This document shows, piece after piece, positions 53,485-62,133 of a stretch of DNA of 64,000 nucleotides. The notes beneath the pieces are model-generated. The model ran no database searches, had not been told where the DNA came from, and saw only the letters and a list, made by a program, of their open reading frames with translations. Origin of the DNA: an uncultured Pseudomonadota bacterium (lineage in GTDB: Bacteria > Bdellovibrionota_B > Oligoflexia > Oligoflexales > CAIYRB01); the NCBI GenBank assembly GCA_903928445.1, contig CAIYRB010000039.1, forward strand, positions 29,798-93,797, given 5' to 3'. Both the position numbers and the translations under genes were made by a program. The stretch's first letter is position 1; each line of letters begins with the position of its first letter.

Positions 53485-55752
53485 ATGACGCATCGACTAT
53501 TCACATGTTTAAAATACTTCGCGTTGTCCGCAACCATGCTTGCGACCACTGCGTTCGGCGTACAGCCCCTCACCATCAGTGCCGATCCGGATGCCATTAT
53601 GCGCCTTGGACCTGTCGCGGATTTTTACGCGGATCCCATTGCCATTCACGATCCGGCCAAGGTGATCGCCAGCATTGACAACATGATCCCATCTGAAATC
53701 TCGCCATTCATCACATTGGCGACCAAAGAAGGCACATTCTATTATCATTTCGCCTTGAAAAATCCATTCAGCGATCGCCTGCAAGTGGTTATCGACAATG
53801 AGTCGCCGACTCCCATTAAGATGTCTCACCTGATATTCAAGTATGCAATGTCCATCAGTCCGATGCTTGATGCAGGTTCTGAATATACAGAACGCCAGCA
53901 GACTTTCTCTTCGCGAATAGCCTATAGCCTCAATCTTGAGCCAGGCACCACAGATTTTTACCTAGCGGTCGACTGCCATGGACAACCGTGTACGCCAGTG
54001 TTTGCAGTGAGGCACGCGAATAACTTTAAAAACTTTGACCGCCTCGGCTTTCTCATGATGCTAGCGTGCACCGCTGCTACCGTCTCATTTTTTATCTACT
54101 TCGGTCTTACGACGATCTTTTCTCGTTCTAAGGTATACTTTTGGGGTCTCATCATTGGACTATCCTACGCTTTGGTCATCTTATGCCTAACTGGATTCCC
54201 AGTTTACTTTAAGCTGATTGCCGGCCGATTCGTTCTATCCAACTGGACTATTTGGCTCTGTATCTCTGGTTTTTCCATGCACCGCTTTGCTCTGGCCCTC
54301 TTGGATGTAAATAGAGGGAACAATCCAAGGTTCTGGCGCATTAGTCTGATCGTGAGCTATTCCTTCCCGCTTTTAATGCCATTTAGTTTTGTCTTTGCCC
54401 AACAGGTGTCACCCGCAATCATTGCGATTGCTGTAGCCAGCGTCGGATTTCTTACTTACATGTCAACCTATCGATGGCTGAAACAAGGGCAGAAATACGG
54501 CATCTATTACGGCGTTCAGTTCCTCATCATGATTGCTGCGATGGCACTGAATATTTTGAGCGTCTCGGGTGTCATATACCAGTCCGTGCTTATGAGTCAG
54601 ATTTTGTCGATTGGTGCCTGTGTCCAAATCTTCGTAACGATGATGGGTATGAATGCGCGGTCGATGGCAGACCGTAAGCAGCATGATGCGCTTAAATTTA
54701 GCTTGAAAGGTGCAATTGCCGACCTCGAGATCGATAAAATCGTCGCCATGGGTGTGCGTATCCACGATGAGCCGGTACACCGCTACGTCACGGTCATGGC
54801 CATCGACATCGTTGGCCATTCCATGATCTATCAGCGACTGGGAACAGCCGCGGCCTACGATGTCATTAAGCGATTATTTTCCGATCTCACAGATATCATT
54901 CACGAGCACCAAGGTGTCATCGACCGCAGCTTAGGCGACGGTATCCTGTGCTTTTTTGGCTATAATTTTACCAACACCGATGCCCAAGATCACCCATCCC
55001 AAGCCTATCTCTGCGCCAAGGCGCTGCAGACCTACACCGCCGCCCAAGCGCTTAAGCGCGAGGACTTACCAGATCACAGCGTATTCCCGCTGCGCATCGG
55101 CATTAACTCCAGCGTGGTTTGCATCGGTAACATGGGCGACCAGACCCGCTACGAGCTCACGCTGGCAGGCGACGGGGTCGTCCTAGCGAACAAATTTGAA
55201 GCCTGCTGCGAACCCTTTAAAGTCATCCTCAGCAAGTCCACCTTTGAAAGGCTCACCGACTCTGAACGGCTCATGCCCGGATTCAATCCGATTAGGATTC
55301 CCATCAAGCAGGACGATTCGCCGGTTGAAGCCTTTGAATTTAATCCATTTGAGTCGCGCCCGGACCTTCTGGCCCGTGCGAAGGCTCAGTACTGGCACGT
55401 GACTCTAGTGAAAAAGAAGGACCTGCGCTACGAAGTCCGCAAACCGCTCATCATCACATCGTCCGTGGGATCGATGCAAATCCTTAACTATTCGCTCGGC
55501 GGGTTCTGCCTGATGTCGACAGTATTCTTTGCCAAGGGAACATTGTTTGATCTTGATCTTGAGATTGTTCGAGGCAGCCCACTCTTTGACTTTGTCAGCC
55601 CGCTTGCTGTAGAGGTCATGTGGAGTATTAGCCAAGGCGACGGCAGCTTCCGGCATGGCGTCCAAATCATCGGCGGCAACACAGCTAAGCGCAGCATTAT
55701 CCTAGAAATACTCAATCAAAAGCTGATGCTGGATCCAAATGAATCGGCTTGA
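53485..55752 (+). CDS. 7TMR-DISM membrane cyclase with PilZ tail; transition-state Arg replaced (C1-like)
   Basis: 755 residues with the same plan as its divergent neighbour: signal peptide (LFTCLKYFALSATMLATTAFG), periplasmic DISM domain, seven helices (about 185-395), class III cyclase domain (about 430-605) and PilZ tail. Both metal Asp are kept (Asp441 in AIDIVGHS, Asp485 in SLGDGILCFFG). The transition-state Arg is Lys570 (GDGVVLANK), the Asn is Val, and the substrate Lys is Arg (IDRSLGD). The PilZ part has the RxxxR box (RYEVR) and NYSLGG, so c-di-GMP binding is plausible. The ATG at 53485 follows GGAA; a GTG at 53464 is the alternative. Confidence 0.82.
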   Translation: MTHRLFTCLKYFALSATMLATTAFGVQPLTISADPDAIMRLGPVADFYADPIAIHDPAKVIASIDNMIPSEISPFITLATKEGTFYYHFALKNPFSDRLQVVIDNESPTPIKMSHLIFKYAMSISPMLDAGSEYTERQQTFSSRIAYSLNLEPGTTDFYLAVDCHGQPCTPVFAVRHANNFKNFDRLGFLMMLACTAATVSFFIYFGLTTIFSRSKVYFWGLIIGLSYALVILCLTGFPVYFKLIAGRFVLSNWTIWLCISGFSMHRFALALLDVNRGNNPRFWRISLIVSYSFPLLMPFSFVFAQQVSPAIIAIAVASVGFLTYMSTYRWLKQGQKYGIYYGVQFLIMIAAMALNILSVSGVIYQSVLMSQILSIGACVQIFVTMMGMNARSMADRKQHDALKFSLKGAIADLEIDKIVAMGVRIHDEPVHRYVTVMAIDIVGHSMIYQRLGTAAAYDVIKRLFSDLTDIIHEHQGVIDRSLGDGILCFFGYNFTNTDAQDHPSQAYLCAKALQTYTAAQALKREDLPDHSVFPLRIGINSSVVCIGNMGDQTRYELTLAGDGVVLANKFEACCEPFKVILSKSTFERLTDSERLMPGFNPIRIPIKQDDSPVEAFEFNPFESRPDLLARAKAQYWHVTLVKKKDLRYEVRKPLIITSSVGSMQILNYSLGGFCLMSTVFFAKGTLFDLDLEIVRGSPLFDFVSPLAVEVMWSISQGDGSFRHGVQIIGGNTAKRSIILEILNQKLMLDPNESA

Positions 55753-55790
55753 TGAAGATATCCTGAGTCAGGTTTAGTTGTATAACTTCG

Positions 55791-56375
55791 CTACTTCGCA
55801 GCGCCCTTGGGTAAGCATAGCGCCTTAACTTTGCGAAATAGACCAGGACCGATAAACATCGCCGCGAGAATAATCAGCGTCGTCGAGGTTTCACTCAGGA
55901 TCGCATTTAGACTCAAGGTCGAGTAAGCGATGATCCCAAAGAAAAACATGTCGCCAGTGATGGCAATCGCCCAGCCCGCAAAAAATCCATGACCCATAGC
56001 TTTGGCCGTCGCACGCCCGGTCATTGGATCGACACCAAAAGACACCATCACTAGTGCCAAGGGGCCAAGTTTCGCGCCAAACCTTGCGCGCGCTCGTTCC
56101 GCCGGTTGCTTCAGGGCATCTACGATCCGAACAAGTCGTGGATTTCGCTTGGCGGCCGCAATCAATCCGAGCATCAAAGACTCAAAGACTAGAGCCAGGA
56201 TGATGTCGGACACCACGTAGAGAATGGTCATCAACGGCCACCCGATACCGTGGCCCTTTGCAGCGAGCACGCCGGAAGGAATGCCGCCGCCCACTGGGAT
56301 CAGGAACAGCCAGAGCACCTCTTTGGCGCCAGTCAACGAGCTTGTATCAAGGTCCATCCAATTCATTGACGGCAT
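55791..56375 (-). CDS. Small multi-pass membrane protein, unknown function
   Basis: About 194 residues from the ATG at 56375; ATG 56366 and 56357 are close alternatives, and the longer frame upstream is not protein-like. Four or five membrane helices: VLWLFLIPVGGGIPSGVLAA, MTILYVVSDIILALVFESLML, GPLALVMVSFGVDPMTG, FFAGWAIAITGDMFFFGIIAY and TTLIILAAMFIGPGLF. The conserved-looking PVGGGIPSGV and VDPMTGR loops suggest a transporter-like protein, possibly of the small export type. No family is certain. Confidence 0.5.
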   Translation of the reverse strand: MPSMNWMDLDTSSLTGAKEVLWLFLIPVGGGIPSGVLAAKGHGIGWPLMTILYVVSDIILALVFESLMLGLIAAAKRNPRLVRIVDALKQPAERARARFGAKLGPLALVMVSFGVDPMTGRATAKAMGHGFFAGWAIAITGDMFFFGIIAYSTLSLNAILSETSTTLIILAAMFIGPGLFRKVKALCLPKGAAK

Positions 56376-56494
56376 TATGACGAGAAGTGCAATCCCACAC
56401 AACCGGCAGTTTTGAGACTGGCAAGTTGGTAGCGGACATGAGTCGCTACCATGGCTGTTAAACTCGCCTTCGATGTTAGAGCATAGCCAGCCAT

Positions 56495-57559
56495 CTATAA
56501 TGCGCTTGGCTGGGCCGAGTAAACCAGCATCTTCACGGCCGCGGCACAAGGAATAGCGAACAGCATTCCGACCACCCCACCGATCGCTCCGCCAGCTGCG
56601 ATTGCGACTACAATCGCCGCGGGACTGAGGTTGACCTGTTGGCTTTGGATCAGCGGCGTCAGGATCCATCCTTCGATCACGTGAACTGCCGCAAACGCGA
56701 CAGTCGGAAGGATGAACACACTAAGAAGGTCAGCTGCCTGGGCGCTGATTAGGCGGTCGCCGTAGTTGACGAGTATGGCAGCGACCCAAACTAGACCGGA
56801 AAGAAACGGCACAATGTTTAGCAATGCGGCAAATAGCCCCAGAAACAGCCAAAAAGGCACGCCGGTGAGCTTCCATGCCAATGGAAATAACACGGCGTTA
56901 ACCAGGGCGATGAGGAGTCTACCGTGAAAAAATCCAGAAAAGGCCTGACCTAGTATTTGGAGAACGGCGTCCACTTGACCTTGCAAGGCCGCCGGCGTCC
57001 ATAAAGACAGGTGCGCGGGAATCTTGTTCCACTTTGCCGCAAAGGCATAAAAGCATATCAGCCACAAGACAACCGCCAAGGCCACGTCAGCGGCGTTGCG
57101 CATCAATCTCTGGGCAATACCGAGGAGACGACCGGCACCTAGTTTCGCGGCGCTTTCAAGCTCACTGGTTTGGTAGTCAATGCCCATGGAGCGGAGGCGC
57201 GCGTCGACTTGGCTGACAATCGCCGCAGCATAGTTTGGAAGCGCTTGGACCAGATGACCGATCTGCAGCCTTAGGAGTGGTCCAAGCCAAAATGCCAGCG
57301 CGACTAGCAGGGCTAGCAGCAGCACTAAAAACACTGCAACCGTCAGGCTCGGCCCCCATCCGATATACCTCTTAGCCAGCCGAACGATCGGCTGAAAGAG
57401 GTAAGCAGCGAGGAGTGCGAGTAGAACCGGTGCAAATACGTTGCTTAGTTGAATGGCGAAGATCAAGCAACCGATGGCCAAAATGACCACGGTAGCCTCA
57501 CGGATCGCCGTAATCTGCCACAGGTGGGGACCCACCGACTTGGGTTTGGATTGGTGCAT
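56495..57559 (-). CDS. AI-2E/PerM-family membrane transporter
   Basis: 354 residues with about eight membrane helices in the AI-2E (PerM) arrangement: VVILAIGCLIFAIQLSNVFAPVLLALLAAYLFQPIV at the N-terminus, a central soluble stretch, then FWLFLGLFAALLNIVPFLSGLVWVAAIL and VIEGWILTPLIQSQQVNLSP near the end. The family includes autoinducer-2 exporters and Na+/H+ antiporters, so the substrate is uncertain. GAGGAGGG lies before the ATG at 57559. Upstream of the small membrane protein on the same strand, 119 bases apart. Confidence 0.85.
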   Translation of the reverse strand: MHQSKPKSVGPHLWQITAIREATVVILAIGCLIFAIQLSNVFAPVLLALLAAYLFQPIVRLAKRYIGWGPSLTVAVFLVLLLALLVALAFWLGPLLRLQIGHLVQALPNYAAAIVSQVDARLRSMGIDYQTSELESAAKLGAGRLLGIAQRLMRNAADVALAVVLWLICFYAFAAKWNKIPAHLSLWTPAALQGQVDAVLQILGQAFSGFFHGRLLIALVNAVLFPLAWKLTGVPFWLFLGLFAALLNIVPFLSGLVWVAAILVNYGDRLISAQAADLLSVFILPTVAFAAVHVIEGWILTPLIQSQQVNLSPAAIVVAIAAGGAIGGVVGMLFAIPCAAAVKMLVYSAQPSAL

Positions 57560-57622
57560 CTGTTCGCCCTCCTCGCCCTTTCGTCGGAGTGTAAGTTCAG
57601 GTCGTCACAAGTTACAGTCCAA

Positions 57623-58567
57623 TCAAGCCTCGTCAAACAACCAGGTCGACAGGTAGCGTTCGCCCGTACTTGGGATGATCACGACGATCTGCTTTCCCTT
57701 ATACTCAGGCCGAGCCCCTAACTGCACCGCCGCGCAAATCGCCGCCCCTGAGGAAATACCACAGAGCACGCCCTCTTCTTTGGCGGCGCGCCGGGCCCAG
57801 ATACCGGAGTCTTCGTTGCTTACTTGAATCACTTCGTCGATGAGCTGACGATTCAGGATCTCTGGCACAAAACCGGCGCCGATCCCTTGGATCTTGTGCG
57901 GCCCAGGGCTGCCACCGGAGAGCACCGGGGAATCCTTGGGTTCGACCGCGATCACCTTAAAGCTTGGCTTAAGGGCTTTGATCACGGTCGCGACTCCCGT
58001 AATGGTGCCACCGGTTCCAACCCCCGCGACGATGGCGTCGACCTTACCGTCGGTGTCCTCCCAAATTTCTAGCGCGGTCGTCTTCTTGTGGATTTCAACG
58101 TTGGCTTGATTGCGAAACTGCTGCGCCATGAAATACGATGGATGTTCAACCTTCAGCTCGTCGGCCTTGGCAATCGCCCCTTTCATCCCCTGGTCTCCCG
58201 GTGTGAGGATGAGCTCGGCACCAAGGGCCTTAAGCATCTTACGACGCTCCACGCTCATCGTCTCCGGCATCGTCAGCAGCAAGCGGTAGCCCATTTGCGC
58301 CGCGACGAAGGCTAAACCGATGCCGGTGTTGCCGCTGGTCGCTTCAATGATGGTGCCACCGGGGCGCAGCTGGCCGGACTTCTCGCCAGCCTCGATGATG
58401 GCTGCACCGATCCGGTCCTTGACGCTGCCAAGAGGATTGAAGAACTCAAGCTTAAGCAGAATCTCCGCACCCAGGCCCTGGGCTAGTTTACCGAGCCGAA
58501 CGAGCGGTGTGTTGCCGATGGTCTCGATGATATTGCTTGCGATCTTGGGCCGGTGCTGACGCTGCAT
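57623..58567 (-). CDS. cysK: Cysteine synthase (O-acetylserine sulfhydrylase)
   Basis: 314 residues. The PLP Lys is in [30 protein letters not shown] binds the substrate, and [16 protein letters not shown] binds the PLP phosphate. [17 protein letters not shown] is near the C-terminus. It makes cysteine from O-acetylserine and sulfide. The ATG at 58567 follows TTAGGAG. It starts 8 bases after cysE ends, so the two steps of cysteine synthesis are co-expressed and may form a complex. Confidence 0.94.
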   Translation of the reverse strand: MQRQHRPKIASNIIETIGNTPLVRLGKLAQGLGAEILLKLEFFNPLGSVKDRIGAAIIEAGEKSGQLRPGGTIIEATSGNTGIGLAFVAAQMGYRLLLTMPETMSVERRKMLKALGAELILTPGDQGMKGAIAKADELKVEHPSYFMAQQFRNQANVEIHKKTTALEIWEDTDGKVDAIVAGVGTGGTITGVATVIKALKPSFKVIAVEPKDSPVLSGGSPGPHKIQGIGAGFVPEILNRQLIDEVIQVSNEDSGIWARRAAKEEGVLCGISSGAAICAAVQLGARPEYKGKQIVVIIPSTGERYLSTWLFDEA

Positions 58568-58575
58568 AGACTCTC

Positions 58576-59403
58576 CTAAATGCCGTCTCCGTCTTTGAAG
58601 AAGCCGGCCTGATAACGCGATTGCGAGATACGACTGCCGCTTGGCACACTCTCGGTCAACCAAACATTGCCGCCGATGATACTACCTTTGCCGATGGTGA
58701 TGCGTCCAAGGATCGACGCCCCGGAATAAACCGTGACATGATCCTCAAGAACCGGATGCCGTGGCTGCCCCTTCACCACGGCCCCTTGGGCATCGCGCTG
58801 GAAGCGCTTGGCACCGAGCGTCACACCCTGGTACAGGGTGACGTGATTGCCGATGATGCTGGTAGCGCCGATGACCACACCGCTGCCGTGGTCGATAAAA
58901 AAATGCGAGCCGATCACCGCCGCCGGATGAATATCGATCCCCGACTGTTCATGGGCTCGCTCGGCGATCATGCGCGGTAGTAACGGCAGGCCTTGCTGGT
59001 GAAAAACATGCGCGACCCGATGCGCCAAGACTGCCTTAAACCCCGGGTAGCAAAAAAACACCTCGAGCGGATCAGCCGTCGCCGGATCCTCGCGCAAGGC
59101 CGCCTCAATATCGGACTGCACCACCTCGCTAAGCCCACTCAGCAGGGCCGCTAGGCCAGCTGCCTGCTGATCAACCAGTCCCGGATGAGCGCTCCCGTAG
59201 GTTTGCCGCAGGCATCCGAGCAACTTGGCAATGACGCGGTCACAATGGCCGGCAAAGAAGGCTGCAGGATCCGGCGCAAAGATGAGGCCATGACCCACCA
59301 GGCGCAGCAGCTCTTCGATCAGATCGTGATAGGTCTTGAGCAGCGCATGCTCGATGGGTCGCTGGCGCAAGGCTTCAATTCCAGTCCATGTCTGCTGCGC
59401 CAC
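58576..59403 (-). CDS. cysE: Serine O-acetyltransferase (EpsC-like long form)
   Basis: 275 residues. A helical N-terminal domain precedes a left-handed beta-helix with hexapeptide repeats: [43 protein letters not shown] and [24 protein letters not shown]. The catalytic His is in IDHGSG. It makes O-acetylserine from serine and acetyl-CoA. The N-terminal helical part is longer than E. coli CysE, as in EpsC-type enzymes. A GTG at 59403 preceded by GGAGG is preferred to the ATG 54 bases upstream, which has no ribosome site. First gene of cysE-cysK. Confidence 0.88.
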   Translation of the reverse strand: MAQQTWTGIEALRQRPIEHALLKTYHDLIEELLRLVGHGLIFAPDPAAFFAGHCDRVIAKLLGCLRQTYGSAHPGLVDQQAAGLAALLSGLSEVVQSDIEAALREDPATADPLEVFFCYPGFKAVLAHRVAHVFHQQGLPLLPRMIAERAHEQSGIDIHPAAVIGSHFFIDHGSGVVIGATSIIGNHVTLYQGVTLGAKRFQRDAQGAVVKGQPRHPVLEDHVTVYSGASILGRITIGKGSIIGGNVWLTESVPSGSRISQSRYQAGFFKDGDGI

Positions 59404-59800
59404 CGAATCCTCCGTCGCGACGACGGTCGTTCGCGAGAAGACTGCAGTGTACCCCAAAGCTCAGGCAGGTCGCCAGCATTGAAAAGCGGCGACGTTGCTG
59501 AATATACTCTACGCCCCGACCTTCGCCACTGGGAGAAGGTGCCGGCAGCGATCTACATCAGCGCCGGTCCAGGTCCTAAAGATCGGCGATGTGCAGCTAA
59601 GGCCGAAGCGCTTGGCATGCAAAGGCTGTTGTGACCGAACAAAGCGCCAAGGACCGATGCGTATGCCCTCGTTCCGTTGGTAGCTAGACCCCTGGCGCGA
59701 AAGCGCCAGGCATCCTCGTTCAATCCCTTCGCCAAAGGCTGGGACAGTGGCCGTGCACTGTACCCTAAGATTCCAATGACTAACACAAAAATGCCGCCCC
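59404..59800. other. Intergenic region with a GNRA-loop hairpin
   Basis: About 400 bases between divergent genes. The hairpin CCTGGCGC-GAAA-GCGCCAGG (59691-59710), followed by CATCCTCG, looks like a shortened member of the bipartite hairpin family seen at 16444 and 24141. No gene is supported. Confidence 0.45.
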
Positions 59801-59858
59801 CTATGTTGACAGAGACAACATAGGCCGGGTATACCCTATGTTGCCCCTGTCAACATCG
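59801..59858 (+). promoter_or_regulatory. Promoter with two TetR-type operators
   Basis: -35 TTGACA (59806-59811) and -10 TATACC (59830-59835) are 18 bases apart. Operator 1, CTATGTTG-N7-CAACATAG (59801-59823), is a perfect dyad over the -35. Operator 2, CTATGTTG-N7-CAACATCG (59836-59858), has one mismatch and covers the likely transcription start. They lie 35 bases apart centre to centre. The TetR gene at 61491 in the same operon is the likely ligand-responsive repressor. Confidence 0.75.
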
Positions 59859-59869
59859 AGGTATTCTCT

Positions 59870-61477
59870 ATGATCATCGGCACCCCAAGACATAAAGCAA
59901 CACTGGCTAAACGCTATGACACCATTGTCATTGGGTCGGGAATGAGCGGCTTAGCAACGGCGGCTTGTTTATCAAAAGCGGGTCAGAAGGTCTTAGTTTT
60001 AGAACAGCATTACACCGCTGGGGGATTTACCCACACCTATACGCGCAAGGGCTACGAGTGGGACGTTGGGCTCCACTACATCGGCGAAGTGCACCGCCCA
60101 AACAGCACCATCCGGCGGATTTTTGATTATATTTCCGATAGTGGGCTGCAGTGGGCGCAGATGGACGAGGTCTACGACCGAATTTATTTGGGTGATGAAA
60201 GCTTCGACTTGGTCACCGGCGTCGAACGCTTTCGAGCTAAGATGCTTAGCTATTTTCCGCAGGAGCAACAGGCCCTCGACCGCTATTTGCAGTTAATCCG
60301 CGATGTCAATGCCAGTTCCTCGATGTTTTTTCTGCACAAGGCTTTGCCCAACTCGCTGGCGAAGATCCTCCGCCTTCCCCTTTGCCGCCGCTACCTGAAG
60401 TTTGCCGAGCAGACGACGGCAGACGTGCTATTGACCCTGACCAAAAACGCCAAGTTCATCGCCGTCCTCACCGGGCAGTGGGGGGACTATGGCCTGCCAC
60501 CCAAGTCGTCAAGTTTTGCCATGCATGCGATGGTGGTCAAACACTACTTAAATGGAGCGAGTTATCCAGTCGGCGGCTCGGCGTCCATCGCGCGGACGAT
60601 TGAACCGGTGATCCAAAAATCCGGCGGGCAGATCGTCACAAGGGCCGCAGTCGAAGAGATCATCGTTGAGCATAACAAAGCCGTTGGTGTGCGACTGCAA
60701 GGAGGGCAAGAGATTCGCGCCAAGACCATCATCAGCTCGGTCGGCGTCGAAAATACCTTGGGCCGTCTACTTGACCAGGCAACAATCGAGAAGCATGGGC
60801 TTAAGCGCCAGTTGGCGAACATCGAGCCGTCCATGGCCCATGTGGGGGTCTATATCGGCCTACAAGCCAGCGATAAGGAACTGGGGCTGGCGACATCTAA
60901 TCTGTGGCTTTACCCCGATGAGCATCACGATGCCAATCTCGCAGCGATGAAACAACCCGGCCATAAATTCCCCGTCATATTCATCTCCTTTCCCTCCAGC
61001 AAAGATCCGGAGTGGGACGCAAAATTTCCTGGTAAAAGCACGATAGAAATCGTCGCACCGGCGCCGTACGAGTGGTTTAAGCAGTGGCAAGGCAGCCGCT
61101 GGCAGAAGCGGGGTAAGGACTACACCAAGTTCAAACAAGAGCTCCAAGATACCCTCCTTGAAAGCCTCTACCGAATCCATCCACAGCTGATCGGCAGGAT
61201 CCACTTTGCGGAGTTGTCAACGCCCCTGTCGACGGACCATTTCTGCCGTTACAAGACCGGGGAGATTTATGGGATCAACCATACTCCCCGCCGCTTCCAA
61301 CAGAAATGGTTGCGCCCCGCAACGCCTATAACCAATCTTTATCTGACCGGGCAGGATATCGTCACCTGCGGGGTTGGCGGCGCTCTGATCTCCGGCGTCC
61401 TGACGACGATCAGAGTCCTAGGGCTCTGGCGGAGCCGAGTGCTACTTACCATGCTGAAACCAAAGCGTTCAAGGTAA
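59870..61477 (+). CDS. FAD/NAD(P)-dependent oxidoreductase (phytoene desaturase/retinol saturase-like)
   Basis: 535 residues. The dinucleotide-binding motif is IVIGSGMSGLATAACLSKAGQKVLVLEQHYTAGG, followed by RKGYEWDVGLHYIGE, typical of the CrtI/RetSat group. The C-terminal FAD signature is NLYLTGQDIVTCGVGGALISGVL. Family members saturate, desaturate or isomerise polyene lipids; the substrate is unknown. Expression is probably induced: the promoter carries two operators for the TetR regulator encoded 13 bases downstream. GAGG lies 8 bases before the ATG. Confidence 0.8.
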   Translation: MIIGTPRHKATLAKRYDTIVIGSGMSGLATAACLSKAGQKVLVLEQHYTAGGFTHTYTRKGYEWDVGLHYIGEVHRPNSTIRRIFDYISDSGLQWAQMDEVYDRIYLGDESFDLVTGVERFRAKMLSYFPQEQQALDRYLQLIRDVNASSSMFFLHKALPNSLAKILRLPLCRRYLKFAEQTTADVLLTLTKNAKFIAVLTGQWGDYGLPPKSSSFAMHAMVVKHYLNGASYPVGGSASIARTIEPVIQKSGGQIVTRAAVEEIIVEHNKAVGVRLQGGQEIRAKTIISSVGVENTLGRLLDQATIEKHGLKRQLANIEPSMAHVGVYIGLQASDKELGLATSNLWLYPDEHHDANLAAMKQPGHKFPVIFISFPSSKDPEWDAKFPGKSTIEIVAPAPYEWFKQWQGSRWQKRGKDYTKFKQELQDTLLESLYRIHPQLIGRIHFAELSTPLSTDHFCRYKTGEIYGINHTPRRFQQKWLRPATPITNLYLTGQDIVTCGVGGALISGVLTTIRVLGLWRSRVLLTMLKPKRSR

Positions 61478-61490
61478 TCTAAGGTCCTCT

Positions 61491-62111
61491 ATGTCCAAGA
61501 GCTATCACCACGGCGATCTTCGCCGCGCGCTCATTGAAAAAACTCTGGAACTCGTGCAGGCCGATCAAGTGCACTTGGTCGGATTTCGCGAATTGGCGCG
61601 GCAACTGGCGGTATCTCGGTCGGCACCTTATCGGCATTTTTCGAACGTCGAAGACTTGCTGGCCGAAGTCGCCAGACAAGGCTTTGCTGCTTTTATCGAC
61701 GTACTCGAACCGGTCGCGACCCTCAAAGGATACACTCCAGAGGAACGCTTCCTTGAGCTGGGAGTCACCTATGTGCACTTTGCTTTAGAGCATTCGGCGC
61801 ACTACCGGCTGATGTTTGACTGTGCCTACTTTAAGCAGGAGGACTTTCCCGAGGTACAGGGTCTTGCCGCGCACGCCTTTACCCTCCTAAAATATACCTC
61901 AAGCGCCTGCATGGACAAAAGCGCCTCAGATCGGGATAAGCTCGAACTCGCCACCATGGCTTGGGCCTTTGTCCACGGTCTTTCAAAGCTCTTCATCGAT
62001 GGCCAACTGGCCAAAATTAAGAACCGAAAGCGCTTCATTCGTAGCTCGTGTCAGCGCTTTGTCAGACGTTTGACGACAACCATGAAGCAGGGTGTTGCCG
62101 GAAGTGACTGA
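61491..62111 (+). CDS. TetR/AcrR-family transcriptional regulator
   Basis: 206 residues. The N-terminal helix-turn-helix (HHGDLRRALIEKTLELV..FRELARQLAVSRSAPYRHFSNVEDLLAEVARQGF) is of TetR type, with a WHG-like C-terminal ligand domain (MAWAFVHGLSKLFIDGQL). It most likely binds the CTATGTTG dyads at 59801-59858 and controls the upstream oxidoreductase and itself. The stop codon lies within a short GTGACTGACCC match to the REP family. Confidence 0.85.
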   Translation: MSKSYHHGDLRRALIEKTLELVQADQVHLVGFRELARQLAVSRSAPYRHFSNVEDLLAEVARQGFAAFIDVLEPVATLKGYTPEERFLELGVTYVHFALEHSAHYRLMFDCAYFKQEDFPEVQGLAAHAFTLLKYTSSACMDKSASDRDKLELATMAWAFVHGLSKLFIDGQLAKIKNRKRFIRSSCQRFVRRLTTTMKQGVAGSD

Positions 62112-62114
62112 CCC
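62104..62114 (-). repeat. Short GGGTCAGTCAC match
   Basis: The 11-base reverse complement of the core of the repeats at 9561, 9821 and 16327. It overlaps the TetR stop codon. It could be chance; no extended similarity beyond the core. Confidence 0.3.
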
Positions 62115-62133
62115 TCTTTTCCTCTTTTACCTT

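Noticed and set aside
55791..56669. Full-length 292-codon version of the small membrane protein
   Set aside because: The first ~98 codons look non-protein-like (Arg/Gly/Ser mixed, many Cys) and overlap the start of the AI-2E gene's 3' end; a start near 56375 is better.
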